Shown here: positions 8,238-15,208 of the stretch, piece after piece
Layout of the letters: each line of letters starts with the position of its first letter
Position numbering within the stretch: the first letter of the stretch is position 1
Assembly: GCA_902783435.1 (NCBI GenBank)
Contig: CACZQV010000059.1
Span: 1 to 23,240 of the forward strand
Source of the DNA: an uncultured Erysipelotrichaceae bacterium
Lineage (GTDB): Bacteria > Bacillota_I > Bacilli_A > RF39 > UBA660
DNA: 23,240 nt
Reading direction: 5' to 3'
Made by a program: the position numbers and the translations under genes
Notes under the pieces: generated by a model
Seen by the model: the letters and a program-made list of their open reading frames with translations, nothing else
Databases searched by the model: none
What the model was told of the DNA's origin: nothing

Positions 8238-8813
8238 ATGAATTTTTTAGGTTCAAAAACAATAGAAACAAAACGCTTAATTTTACATAAAACAGAAGAA
8301 AGAGATTTAAAAAAATTATGGTCTATTTTATTAATAGAAGACGTTAGTAAATATTATTTAACTGCGAAAATTAATAATAACTGGGAAGATGAAAAAAAGT
8401 ATCAATATAAAAAATTAGAGAAAGCATCTAATCCTGATGTATTTTGTTGGACAATAGAATTAAAAGATACTAATGAAGTAATAGGACAAATTAGTGTCCA
8501 AGAAAGTAATAATACAAATAAAGCTATAAGAGATATGGGATGGTTTATAGATCCAAAATATCAACATAAAGGTTATGCTAAAGAAGCAGCTATTGAAATA
8601 TTAAAATATATGTTTAATGAAGTAGAAATAGAGAAAATAGAAACAGGAGTAGCTATAGTAAATCCAAATAGTTTTAAATTATTAGAAAAACTAGGAGGTA
8701 AAAGACTAGGGACAACTCACTTCGTAAAATATACTTTATTAGATGAAAAAGTAGAAATATATGATTATGAACTAACTAAAGAAAAATTTAATAAAAATGT
8801 AAAGGAGATATAA
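8238..8813 (+). CDS. GNAT-family N-acetyltransferase (RimJ/RimL-like)
   Basis: The product is an acetyl-CoA-dependent acetyltransferase of 191 residues. The opening KTIETKRLILHKTEERDLKKL is characteristic of the RimJ/RimL (Acetyltransf_3) branch. The acetyl-CoA pyrophosphate loop Q-x-x-G-x-A is QHKGYA (109-114). NPNSFKLLEKLGGKRLG (142-158) is the usual C-terminal motif. ATG 8238 is chosen because AGGTG (8227-8231) ends 6 nt upstream of it; an in-frame GTG at 8229 lies within that ribosome-binding site. It is the last gene of the dnaE operon, and its stop codon lies in the loop of a weak terminator-like hairpin. The substrate is unknown; it could be a protein N-terminus, an antibiotic or a small amine. 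Confidence 0.88.
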   Translation: MNFLGSKTIETKRLILHKTEERDLKKLWSILLIEDVSKYYLTAKINNNWEDEKKYQYKKLEKASNPDVFCWTIELKDTNEVIGQISVQESNNTNKAIRDMGWFIDPKYQHKGYAKEAAIEILKYMFNEVEIEKIETGVAIVNPNSFKLLEKLGGKRLGTTHFVKYTLLDEKVEIYDYELTKEKFNKNVKEI

Positions 8814-8824
8814 TTCTTCTTTTT
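8801..8824 (+). terminator. Weak terminator-like hairpin at the end of the dnaE operon
   Basis: AAAGGAGA (8801-8808) pairs with TCTTCTTT (8815-8822) with one G-T wobble. The hexaloop TATAAT holds the TAA stop (8811-8813). The T-run is only five bases, so termination may be partial and some read-through into the CDF gene is likely. Confidence 0.5.
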
Positions 8825-8848
8825 ACTTGTATAAAATCTTGCTATAAT
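8820..8848 (+). promoter_or_regulatory. Promoter of the CDF transporter gene
   Basis: TATAAT at 8843-8848 is preceded by TG at 8840-8841, a strong extended -10. The -35 region is a weak TTTTTA (8820-8825, 17-bp spacer) overlapping the T-run of the preceding hairpin. Confidence 0.65.
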
Positions 8849-8879
8849 ATATATAAGATAAAGTATTGGAAGTGTAATA

Positions 8880-9749
8880 ATGAGTAGATATAAAGATACT
8901 AAAATAGCTAGTATTTTAGGTATAGTAGGAAATATCTTTTTATTAATTATTAAAGGAAGTATAGGTGTTATTACTAATTCACAAGCAATGATAGCTGATT
9001 CTTTTAATAGTTTTGGAGATGTATTCTCATCACTTATGACTTATATAGGTAATAAAATAAGTTCAAAAAAACCAGATGAAGATCATAATCTAGGACATGG
9101 AAAAGCAGAATACATTTATTCATTTTTAATTAGTATAGTAATGATACTAACGGCATTCACAGTAATTAAAAATGCTATATTTACTTATATTCATAATAGT
9201 GAAATAACTTTTAATTATATATTAATTATAGTATGTGTAATTACTATTATTACTAAATTATCTTTATATTTATATACTAAAAAAGTATATAAAAAACATA
9301 AAAATATTTTAGTAGAAGCAAATAGTAAAGATCATCGTAATGATTGTTTTATAACTACTGGTACACTTCTATCTACATTATTAGGAATACATGGATACAA
9401 AATAATTGATATTATTGTAGGTATTTTAATTGGTATTTGGATACTTTATACAGGATTAAAAATATTAAAAGAGAGTTATGATGTTTTAATGGATAAAACA
9501 ATGAATGAAGAAACTAAAGATAAAGTATTAGAAGTAGTTAGAAATAATAAAGAAGTAGAAAAAATAGATAATTTTAAATCAACTCCAGTAGGTTATAAAT
9601 ATCAAGTATCATTTACTATATTTGTAGATGGTAATTTATCTACTTTTAAAAGTCATGAAATAGCTAATAAATTAGAACGTGAAATAGAAAAGAAAATAGA
9701 TGAAGTATATCTATGTGTAATACATGTAGATCCAATAAAAAAAGATTAA
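8880..9749 (+). CDS. Cation diffusion facilitator exporter, NDDD type (probably Mn2+)
   Basis: This membrane antiporter exports divalent metal from the cytoplasm. It has 289 residues, six predicted helices and a C-terminal cytoplasmic domain (about 205-289). The transport site has Asn43 and Asp47 in helix 2 (DSFNSFGD) and Asp152 and Asp156 in helix 5 (DHRND). Zinc CDFs usually have H/D-x3-D and H-x3-D. The Asn-Asp-Asp-Asp set matches the MntE manganese exporters, which contrast with HDHD in CzcD. DHNLGHGKAEYIYSF (68-82) is the conserved cytoplasmic loop. GGAAG (8868-8872) is 7 nt before the ATG. It has its own extended -10 promoter and no clear terminator, so transcripts may run into the AAA+ gene. 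Metal choice is inferred from residues; the family is secure. Confidence 0.92.
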   Translation: MSRYKDTKIASILGIVGNIFLLIIKGSIGVITNSQAMIADSFNSFGDVFSSLMTYIGNKISSKKPDEDHNLGHGKAEYIYSFLISIVMILTAFTVIKNAIFTYIHNSEITFNYILIIVCVITIITKLSLYLYTKKVYKKHKNILVEANSKDHRNDCFITTGTLLSTLLGIHGYKIIDIIVGILIGIWILYTGLKILKESYDVLMDKTMNEETKDKVLEVVRNNKEVEKIDNFKSTPVGYKYQVSFTIFVDGNLSTFKSHEIANKLEREIEKKIDEVYLCVIHVDPIKKD

Positions 9750-9762
9750 ATAAAAAAAAGTA

Positions 9763-9771
9763 TGTTATAAT
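9763..9771 (+). promoter_or_regulatory. Extended -10 promoter of the AAA+ gene
   Basis: TGTTATAAT, a TG-n plus perfect -10 hexamer, lies 13 nt after the CDF stop codon. No good -35 is visible. The predicted start is near 9778, giving a leader of only about 15 nt. Confidence 0.55.
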
Positions 9772-9792
9772 AAGAACTAGGATGTGGTATTA

Positions 9793-10785
9793 ATGGATTT
9801 AAATGAAGTATTTGATAAGAAAGTTCAAGAAAATTTTGATATAAAATCTAAGCGTATTAGTATGCTTAAAAATTATGGAGAAAATTTTAATGAAAGAGAA
9901 TATATTACTAATCCAGCTATAGGTAGAGATAAACAAATAAAAGAACTTATTCTAATTTTATTAACACCTGATAAATCAGCTGTATTAATAGGTAAACCTG
10001 GTGTTGGTAAAACTGCTACTGTTGAAGGATTAGCCTATAGAATTATAAAGGGTGCTGTACCCGATATTTTAAAAGATTATCAAGTAATTAAATTAAATAC
10101 CGCAGCACTTTTAGGAACAGATCCAGTAACTGGTGAATCAAAAGTACAAACATTAATAGATGAATTAAAAGATAAAACAAAATTAATCCTATTTATAGAT
10201 GAAATTCATACTTTAATGGGTACTAAAGGTGAAGCAATGGACTTTGCTAATATGTTTAAACCAGCACTAGATCGTGGTGATATTAAAGTAATAGGTGCTA
10301 CTACTACAGAAGAATATGAAAGATATATATTAAGAGATAAGGCTTTTGTAAGACGTTTCCAAAAAGTAGAAATATTTGAACCAACTAGAGAAGAAAATAT
10401 TCAAATACTTTTAGGAACACTTCCTAAAATAGAAATAAGAACTGGTGCTAAAATGATGTATACAAATTATGTTCAAAAGAAAATGATGGAATTTATCACA
10501 GATATCACAAGTGAATATAAAAGAGTATATGAAATTGGATCACGTTACCCAGATGTTAGTTTAACTATAGTTCAAGAAGCTTTCTCAAATGCTTTATTTG
10601 ATAATAGATATGAAGTAAACGTAATGGATTTTAAAAATGCTATTCAAAGTAGTAAAAATATATATCCAGATGTTGTAAAAAAATCAATGCCTATATTTGA
10701 AACAATGTTTGCAGATCAAATAGCTGAATATAAAGAAGAACATAAAGATGATATAGAGCACTTATCAGATGATAAAGTAGAATAG
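9793..10785 (+). CDS. Single-domain ClpB/ClpA-like AAA+ ATPase without the aromatic pore loop
   Basis: The 330-residue protein aligns with the first AAA+ module (D1) of ClpA/ClpB but has no Clp N-domain, middle domain or second AAA+ module. Visible parts are Walker A GKPGVGKT (67-74), Walker B LILFIDE (131-137), sensor-1 GATTTEEY (168-175), paired arginines in FVRRFQ (187-188) and a sensor-2-like SRYPD (250-254). Where ClpB has the substrate-threading loop KYRGEFEER, this protein has LLGTDPVTGESKVQ (107-118), so the aromatic pore residue is absent. This suggests an ATP-driven assembly or switch, not an unfoldase. The tail (about 310-330) is acidic. GTG 9784 is in frame, but ATG 9793 suits the AGGA at 9779-9782 better. 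It ends 10 nt before the zinc-ribbon gene, which suggests a functional pair. Confidence 0.85.
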   Translation: MDLNEVFDKKVQENFDIKSKRISMLKNYGENFNEREYITNPAIGRDKQIKELILILLTPDKSAVLIGKPGVGKTATVEGLAYRIIKGAVPDILKDYQVIKLNTAALLGTDPVTGESKVQTLIDELKDKTKLILFIDEIHTLMGTKGEAMDFANMFKPALDRGDIKVIGATTTEEYERYILRDKAFVRRFQKVEIFEPTREENIQILLGTLPKIEIRTGAKMMYTNYVQKKMMEFITDITSEYKRVYEIGSRYPDVSLTIVQEAFSNALFDNRYEVNVMDFKNAIQSSKNIYPDVVKKSMPIFETMFADQIAEYKEEHKDDIEHLSDDKVE

Positions 10786-10795
10786 GGGTGATAAT

Positions 10796-11878
10796 GTGAA
10801 ATGTGAAAAATGTGGTAAAAAACTACGTAAAAATGAAAAGTTTTGTACTGTATGTGGTTACTACAATGATGAAAAAGATGATTTATCTCCAGATGAATGG
10901 GATGATGGAGATTATGACTTACTAAGTGAAGAACAAAATAATGAAAATGGACAAGAAATAAACACAGTAGAAAATAGTGAAGAAAAGAAAACTATAAGTT
11001 ATAGTTTTGAAAAAGAAAGAGACTTAGAAGCATATATTGGTGAAGACTATAAAATGATAAAGAAAAGTCCATTTAACATTTATGCATTTCTACTTAATTG
11101 GATGTATGTATTATATAGAAAACTATATATCACAGGAATTATAGGTTTAAGTATAGCTTTATTAATAGCGCTATTCTATACAAGATTTATATTATATTAC
11201 TTAATAGGAAGTATGGTTATTCTAGGATTTATATTTAATCCATATTATATTTTCATAATTAAACAAAGAATAAAAAGATTAGAAATAAAATATGAAGGAA
11301 GCGATGCTTATACTTTTACTGAAATATGTGAAGAAAAAGGTGGAGTAAATGGCACAATAGCTCTAATAATATATTTTATATTCTTAGTAATAATATTCTT
11401 CTGTTTAGTAAGAGTAAATTATAATAAAGATCATAATACAAAATTTTGGAAAGAGAATAGTGAAAATAAAGCAAACTGTAATTATTATGTAAAATTAGCA
11501 TATTCTAATATTCAAAATGAAAACTATGGAACAGTAAAAGAAGCTACTTGTAAAATAAGTACTGCAGGAACTAGAGAATATAATATATATATGAAAACAG
11601 AAAATAATAATGAAACAATATATGTATATTATGAAACAGAAAACCAAAGATTAAAATATTCAAATAGTACTGATAAAATAAAAGTATTAGAAGAAAAACA
11701 AAAAAATAAAACAATTACAAAAGAAGAAATAGAGGAATTAACTAATTTAAATGATATAGAATCTAACTATAATATTATAGTTAAAAATAGTAAATCAGAA
11801 GATGAATTAATAAAACAAAAAAAGAATACAAAAGAAAAAGTAAATTATGTATTTGATAAAGAAGAAGTAATTAGATAA
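10796..11878 (+). CDS. Zinc-ribbon membrane protein with DUF2628-like segment
   Basis: The product has 360 residues. An N-terminal zinc ribbon (Cys3, Cys6, Cys17, Cys20) is followed by an acidic, low-complexity linker (24-65). The segment SPFNIYAFLLNWMYVLYRKLY (91-111) resembles DUF2628, and there are three predicted helices near 110-128, 131-155 and 186-205. The C-terminal part (206-360) is highly charged, probably extracytoplasmic, with Cys228 and Cys252 and a coiled-coil-prone Lys/Glu end. The start is GTG 10796, with GGGGTG (10785-10790) 5 nt upstream; the overlapping ATG at 10794 reads straight into a stop. It sits 10 nt behind the AAA+ gene. Function is unknown; a membrane receptor or adaptor for that ATPase is a reasonable guess. 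The stop codon is inside the terminator hairpin. Confidence 0.82.
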   Translation: MKCEKCGKKLRKNEKFCTVCGYYNDEKDDLSPDEWDDGDYDLLSEEQNNENGQEINTVENSEEKKTISYSFEKERDLEAYIGEDYKMIKKSPFNIYAFLLNWMYVLYRKLYITGIIGLSIALLIALFYTRFILYYLIGSMVILGFIFNPYYIFIIKQRIKRLEIKYEGSDAYTFTEICEEKGGVNGTIALIIYFIFLVIIFFCLVRVNYNKDHNTKFWKENSENKANCNYYVKLAYSNIQNENYGTVKEATCKISTAGTREYNIYMKTENNNETIYVYYETENQRLKYSNSTDKIKVLEEKQKNKTITKEEIEELTNLNDIESNYNIIVKNSKSEDELIKQKKNTKEKVNYVFDKEEVIR

Positions 11879-11894
11879 TTATTTCTTTTTTTTG
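11863..11894 (+). terminator. Terminator overlapping the end of the zinc-ribbon gene
   Basis: AGAAGTAATT (11863-11872) pairs with AATTATTTCT (11877-11886), with one G-T wobble, around the loop AGAT, followed by T's to 11893. The TAA stop (11876-11878) spans the loop and right arm. The stem is almost all A-T but 10 bp long. Confidence 0.72.
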
Positions 11895-11925
11895 TAAACC
11901 TAATTGTATAAAAATGTAAATATAC

Positions 11926-11946
11926 ACATAGATAATAATACTATGT
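11926..11946. repeat. Dyad upstream of the glmS promoter
   Basis: ACATAG and CTATGT are separated by 9 AT-only bases. The dyad ends 9 bp upstream of the glmS -35 box, a position suited to a regulator. With no T-run it is not a terminator. In sequence this AT-rich, a 6-bp dyad may arise by chance. Confidence 0.25.
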
Positions 11947-11955
11947 AAAGCTAAT

Positions 11956-11984
11956 TTGCATATCTAATTCTTTTCACATATAAT
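11956..11984 (+). promoter_or_regulatory. glmS promoter
   Basis: TTGCAT (11956-11961), a 17-bp spacer and a perfect TATAAT (11979-11984). The predicted start is around 11991, just before the AATGATG of the leader hairpin, so the ribozyme's 5' cleavage fragment would be only about 34 nt. Confidence 0.7.
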
Positions 11985-11992
11985 ATTTATAA

Positions 11993-12023
11993 AGAATGAT
12001 GATAGAAAGGAGTACATCATTTT
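11993..12023 (+). promoter_or_regulatory. Leader hairpin immediately upstream of the ribozyme cleavage site
   Basis: AATGATG (11995-12001) pairs with CATCATT (12015-12021), extended by one G-T and one A-T pair, with a 13-nt loop that contains the SD-like AGAAAGGAG. The hairpin ends one base before the scissile A12024. The same left arm also matches 12150-12158 over 9 nt. Confidence 0.5.
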
Positions 12024-12152
12024 AGCGCCTGGACTTTAAATAGTTGACGAGGATAGTAGTTATCGAAAGATTCGGCGGGTACTACTACGGACTAATGATT
12101 CGTAAGATATATATTAAAAAGTAAAAAGAATATTACAACAGAAGTATATATC
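12024..12152 (+). ncRNA. glmS ribozyme: glmS ribozyme (glucosamine-6-phosphate-activated self-cleaving RNA)
   Basis: Conserved ribozyme elements appear in order: AGCGCC with the scissile bond between A12024 and G12025, AGTTGACGAGG (12042-12052), TTATCGAAAGATTCGGCGGG (12060-12079) and CGTAAG (12101-12106). P1 is very short: GACT (12032-12035) with AGTT (12042-12045). TAGTAGT (12054-12060) pairs with ACTACTA (12081-12087). CGGA (12088-12091) pairs with TTCG (12099-12102). GATATATA (12106-12113) closes a peripheral stem with TATATATC (12145-12152). It lies in the glmS 5' leader, the canonical position. Glucosamine-6-phosphate acts as cofactor, and cleavage leads to mRNA decay (RNase J in Bacillus). 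Identification is very secure; the exact 3' boundary is an estimate. Confidence 0.95.
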
Positions 12153-12172
12153 ATCATTAAAGGAGGAACATT

Positions 12173-13918
12173 ATGTGTGGAATAATAGGTTATATTGGTA
12201 AACAAAATCCAATAGACATTTTAATAAATGGATTAAAAAACTTAGAATATAGAGGATATGATTCAGCAGGTATTGCTTTAAAAAATGATAAAGAAATACA
12301 AATGATTAAAAGTGTTGGAAAAATATCTAATCTAGAAGAAAAAGTAAATAATGAAAAAATAATAGATTGTAATATAGGAATAGCTCATACTAGATGGGCA
12401 ACTCATGGAGAACCAAGTGAGGTAAATGCTCATCCTCATAAAATAGGAAAAATCACTTTAGTTCATAATGGTATTATAGAAAATGCTAAAGAATTAAAAG
12501 ATGAATTAATTTCTGAAGGAGTAAAATTCAATTCAAGTACTGATACAGAAGTAATAGCTGCATTAATTGACTATTATTATGAATCTGATATGAAAGAAGC
12601 TATTAATAAAGCAATTAAAAGATTAAAAGGAAGTTATGCTTTAGCAATTATTTCAGAAGATGAAAATAAATTATATGCAGTAAGATGTGAATCACCTTTA
12701 ATACTAGGAATAGGTGATAACGAATATTTCGTAACTAGTGATATAGGAGCAATCCTATCTTATACTAATAAATATGTATTACTAGGAGAAAATGAAATAG
12801 TTACTTTAACAAAAGATAATTATTCTATAGAAAAAGATAATAAACCTATAGAAAGAAAAATAGAAGTAAGTAATTTAAGTATAGAAGATACTTCATTAAA
12901 TGGATATGATCATTTTATGATGAAAGAAATTAATGAAGAACCAGTATTAGTAGATAATTTAATAAATAAATATATAAATAATTTAGATAAATTACCAGAT
13001 TTAAAAAAATATAAAACTATTCATATAGTAGGATGTGGTTCTGCATACTACGCAGGAATGATTGGTAAAAACTTCTTTGAAGATGATGGTTTAAAAGTAG
13101 AAATAGATGTAGCTAGTGAATATAGATATCGTAATGTTATTTATGATGAATCTACACTAGTAATATTAATATCTCAATCAGGAGAAACTGCAGATACTAT
13201 TGCAGCTATGCGTAAAGCAAATAGTGATGGTATAGATACTCTAGCTATTGTTAATGTTGAATCTTCTACAATAGATAGAGAATGTACTTATAGCGTATTA
13301 ATAGAAGCAGGTAAAGAAATCGCAGTTGCAACTACTAAAGCTTTTATTCAACAAGTATTAGTACTAAGCTTATTATCATATAAAGCTAATCCTGATGATA
13401 AATACTTAGAAGATATCAAAAATCTTCCACAACAATTAAAAGTATTATTAGATAAAACAGGTTTCTATAAAAAATTAGCTGATGCTATCTATAAACATGA
13501 AGATGTATTCTTTATAGGTAGAAAAGTAGATTATGCAATTTCTTTAGAAGGTAGTCTAAAATTAAAAGAAATATCATATATCCATAGTGATGCATATCAA
13601 GCTGGTGAATTAAAACATGGTACTATTTCCCTAATAAATGAAGGTACTATAGTATTCGCAATAGTTACAGATGATGATATTAGAGATAAAACTATATCTA
13701 ACTTAGAAGAAGTAATATCACGTGGAGCTAATCCAATATATGTAGGAAATGTTGATACTAATTATGAAAATAAGATAATAATACCTAGAGTACATAAGAA
13801 ATTACAACCACTTTTAGCTCTACCACCACTACAAATGATAGCTTACTATGTAGCTTTAAAAAGAGATTGTAGTATAGATAAACCAAAGAATCTAGCTAAG
13901 TCTGTCACAGTAGAATAA
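12173..13918 (+). CDS. glmS: Glutamine-fructose-6-phosphate aminotransferase (isomerizing)
   Basis: This enzyme makes glucosamine-6-phosphate from fructose-6-phosphate and glutamine, the first committed step to UDP-GlcNAc for peptidoglycan and surface glycans. It has 581 residues, slightly under the usual 600-610. Cys2 of MCGIIGYIG is the glutaminase nucleophile; HTRWATHG (72-79) and the HNG of VHNGIIEN are in the same class II amidotransferase domain. Two SIS sugar-isomerase domains follow, with VGCGSAYYAG and ISQSGETADT in the first and GRKVDYAISLEGSLKLKE in the second. The end DKPKNLAKSVTVE is the family's terminal signature. AAAGGAGG (12159-12166) is 6 nt before the ATG. The ribozyme in its leader gives product feedback. 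A small membrane peptide gene follows 45 nt downstream. Confidence 0.97.
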   Translation: MCGIIGYIGKQNPIDILINGLKNLEYRGYDSAGIALKNDKEIQMIKSVGKISNLEEKVNNEKIIDCNIGIAHTRWATHGEPSEVNAHPHKIGKITLVHNGIIENAKELKDELISEGVKFNSSTDTEVIAALIDYYYESDMKEAINKAIKRLKGSYALAIISEDENKLYAVRCESPLILGIGDNEYFVTSDIGAILSYTNKYVLLGENEIVTLTKDNYSIEKDNKPIERKIEVSNLSIEDTSLNGYDHFMMKEINEEPVLVDNLINKYINNLDKLPDLKKYKTIHIVGCGSAYYAGMIGKNFFEDDGLKVEIDVASEYRYRNVIYDESTLVILISQSGETADTIAAMRKANSDGIDTLAIVNVESSTIDRECTYSVLIEAGKEIAVATTKAFIQQVLVLSLLSYKANPDDKYLEDIKNLPQQLKVLLDKTGFYKKLADAIYKHEDVFFIGRKVDYAISLEGSLKLKEISYIHSDAYQAGELKHGTISLINEGTIVFAIVTDDDIRDKTISNLEEVISRGANPIYVGNVDTNYENKIIIPRVHKKLQPLLALPPLQMIAYYVALKRDCSIDKPKNLAKSVTVE

Positions 13919-13924
13919 CATATT

Positions 13925-13964
13925 TAAACATTCTTCATAAAATATAGAGAAAGGAGAATGTTTA
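13925..13964 (+). promoter_or_regulatory. Hairpin enclosing the ribosome-binding site of the 47-residue peptide gene
   Basis: TAAACATTCT (13925-13934) is fully complementary to AGAATGTTTA (13955-13964), a 10-bp stem with a 20-nt loop. The right arm takes the last two bases of the SD AAAGGAG and the A of the ATG; the rest of the SD is in the loop. When folded it could limit translation. Confidence 0.5.
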
Positions 13965-14107
13965 TGTATACTTATGGATATCCATACCCAACTCAAAATA
14001 ATGAAACTAATAATAGCTGGTGGATATTTATCATTATAATTATTATTTTCTTCCTATTCTGGGGATTTGGAAATAATACAAATAATGGTAATAATAACTG
14101 TAGATAA
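13964..14107 (+). CDS. Small single-helix membrane peptide, unrecognised
   Basis: The product has 47 residues. A Tyr/Pro-rich start (MYTYGYPYPTQ) is followed by Asn-rich linker, then NSWW, one very hydrophobic helix (IFIIIIIIFFLFWGFG, about 21-36), and an Asn-rich tail ending CR. Similar tiny proteins with a Trp-flanked poly-Ile helix and a Gly/Asn tail occur in Firmicutes, but I cannot name a family. Support for coding is a good SD (AAAGGAG at 13951-13956, 7 nt from the ATG), a non-random composition and an excellent terminator overlapping the stop. It may be cotranscribed with glmS (45-nt gap, no terminator between). An uncleaved membrane anchor with the tail outside is plausible; function unknown. 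Confidence 0.75.
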   Translation: MYTYGYPYPTQNNETNNSWWIFIIIIIIFFLFWGFGNNTNNGNNNCR

Positions 14108-14134
14108 TAAAAGGCATTTGCCTTTTATTTTTTT
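14106..14134 (+). terminator. Terminator of the glmS-peptide unit
   Basis: AATAAAAGGC (14106-14115) pairs perfectly with GCCTTTTATT (14120-14129) around an ATTT loop, with T's to 14134. The peptide's TAA (14105-14107) overlaps the base of the stem. TTGCCT in the right arm doubles as a candidate -35 for the next gene. Confidence 0.88.
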
Positions 14135-14146
14135 ATATATTAAAAT
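14118..14146 (+). promoter_or_regulatory. Promoter of the CGGC secreted-protein gene
   Basis: TTGCCT (14118-14123), a 17-bp spacer and TAAAAT (14141-14146). The -35 lies in the loop and right arm of the upstream terminator. The predicted start is near 14153, beside the SD AGGAGG at 14153-14158, which would give a very short leader. Confidence 0.5.
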
Positions 14147-14164
14147 AATAGTAGGAGGAATAAT

Positions 14165-15208
14165 ATGAAAAAAAATAGTGTTCTAAAAATAATAATTATA
14201 ATAATAATAGTATTAATTATCATAATAGGAGGAGTTATTCTAATTAATAATTATTTAAATAGAGAAGAAAAACTAACTGTAGATAAAAGATTTATAAAAA
14301 TAGAAGCAAAAGATAAATATGATAGAAAATTTGATTATGATAAACCATATAAAGTATATAGTGATTATAATAAGTTTACTGAAGACTTTAATTCTGATTT
14401 AAAGAAAATAGATTTTTATAATAATAATTACTTAGTAATAGAAGTTAATTATAATCCATGTAGTGAAGAAGATATCACACCTACAAATTTAAAAATAAAT
14501 GATAATAAAGTAGATATACTAATTAAGTATAGAGCTAAATGTGGAGGATGTGCTCCAGACTATTTATATTATGCAATTAAATTAGATAAAAAAATTGTAA
14601 ATCCAAAAGTTAATATAAAGAGTAAAGCTATCAATAATCCAGAATGTGATCCAAATGTTGCATATAAACCAATGATATATTTATATCCAGAAGAAAAACA
14701 AGAAGTAGAAGTAGTATTAAAAAATAAAAAATTATTAACTACTACATATCCTAAATATAAAGATGGATGGAAAGTAATAGCTAATCCAGATGGAACATTA
14801 GTAGATGAAATAAGTGGAAGGGAATACTATGGATTATACTGGGAAGGTAAGAATTATACTAAAATTAATATGACAAAAGGATTTGTAGTAAAAGGTGAAG
14901 ATTCTATTAAATTCTTAGAGGAAAAATTAAATGAATTAGGATTAACTGATAAAGAATCAGAAGAATTTATTGTATATTGGTTACCTAAATTAGAGAAAAA
15001 TAAATATAATTATATTTATTTTGCAACTACAGAAGAAGTAAATAAATATATGCCATTAGAAGTAAATCCTAAACCTGATACAGTAATTAGAGTATTAATG
15101 TACTATAAACCATTAGATAAAAAAATTGAAGTCAAAGATCAAAAAATTAAAAATATTCAAAGACATGGATTTACATTAGTAGAATGGGGAGGAACACCAA
15201 TAAAGTAA
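14165..15208 (+). CDS. Membrane-anchored extracytoplasmic protein with CGGC motif
   Basis: The product has 347 residues. MKKNSVLK is followed by a long aliphatic helix (about 8-28), either an uncleaved anchor or a signal peptide with no clear cleavage site. The outside part holds four cysteines: 99, the pair 126 and 129 in CGGC, and 161. After that comes a recurring Firmicutes segment beginning KPMIYLYPEEKQEVEV (168-183), then TYPKYKDGWKVIANPDGTLV and YYGLYWEG, which I recognise as a common surface-protein module without a named function. The C-terminal half is probably beta-rich. No LPxTG or lipobox is present. A strong SD (AGGAGG) precedes the ATG, and the gene has its own promoter and terminator. 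CGGC could be redox-active or could bind metal. Confidence 0.82.
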   Translation: MKKNSVLKIIIIIIIVLIIIIGGVILINNYLNREEKLTVDKRFIKIEAKDKYDRKFDYDKPYKVYSDYNKFTEDFNSDLKKIDFYNNNYLVIEVNYNPCSEEDITPTNLKINDNKVDILIKYRAKCGGCAPDYLYYAIKLDKKIVNPKVNIKSKAINNPECDPNVAYKPMIYLYPEEKQEVEVVLKNKKLLTTTYPKYKDGWKVIANPDGTLVDEISGREYYGLYWEGKNYTKINMTKGFVVKGEDSIKFLEEKLNELGLTDKESEEFIVYWLPKLEKNKYNYIYFATTEEVNKYMPLEVNPKPDTVIRVLMYYKPLDKKIEVKDQKIKNIQRHGFTLVEWGGTPIK

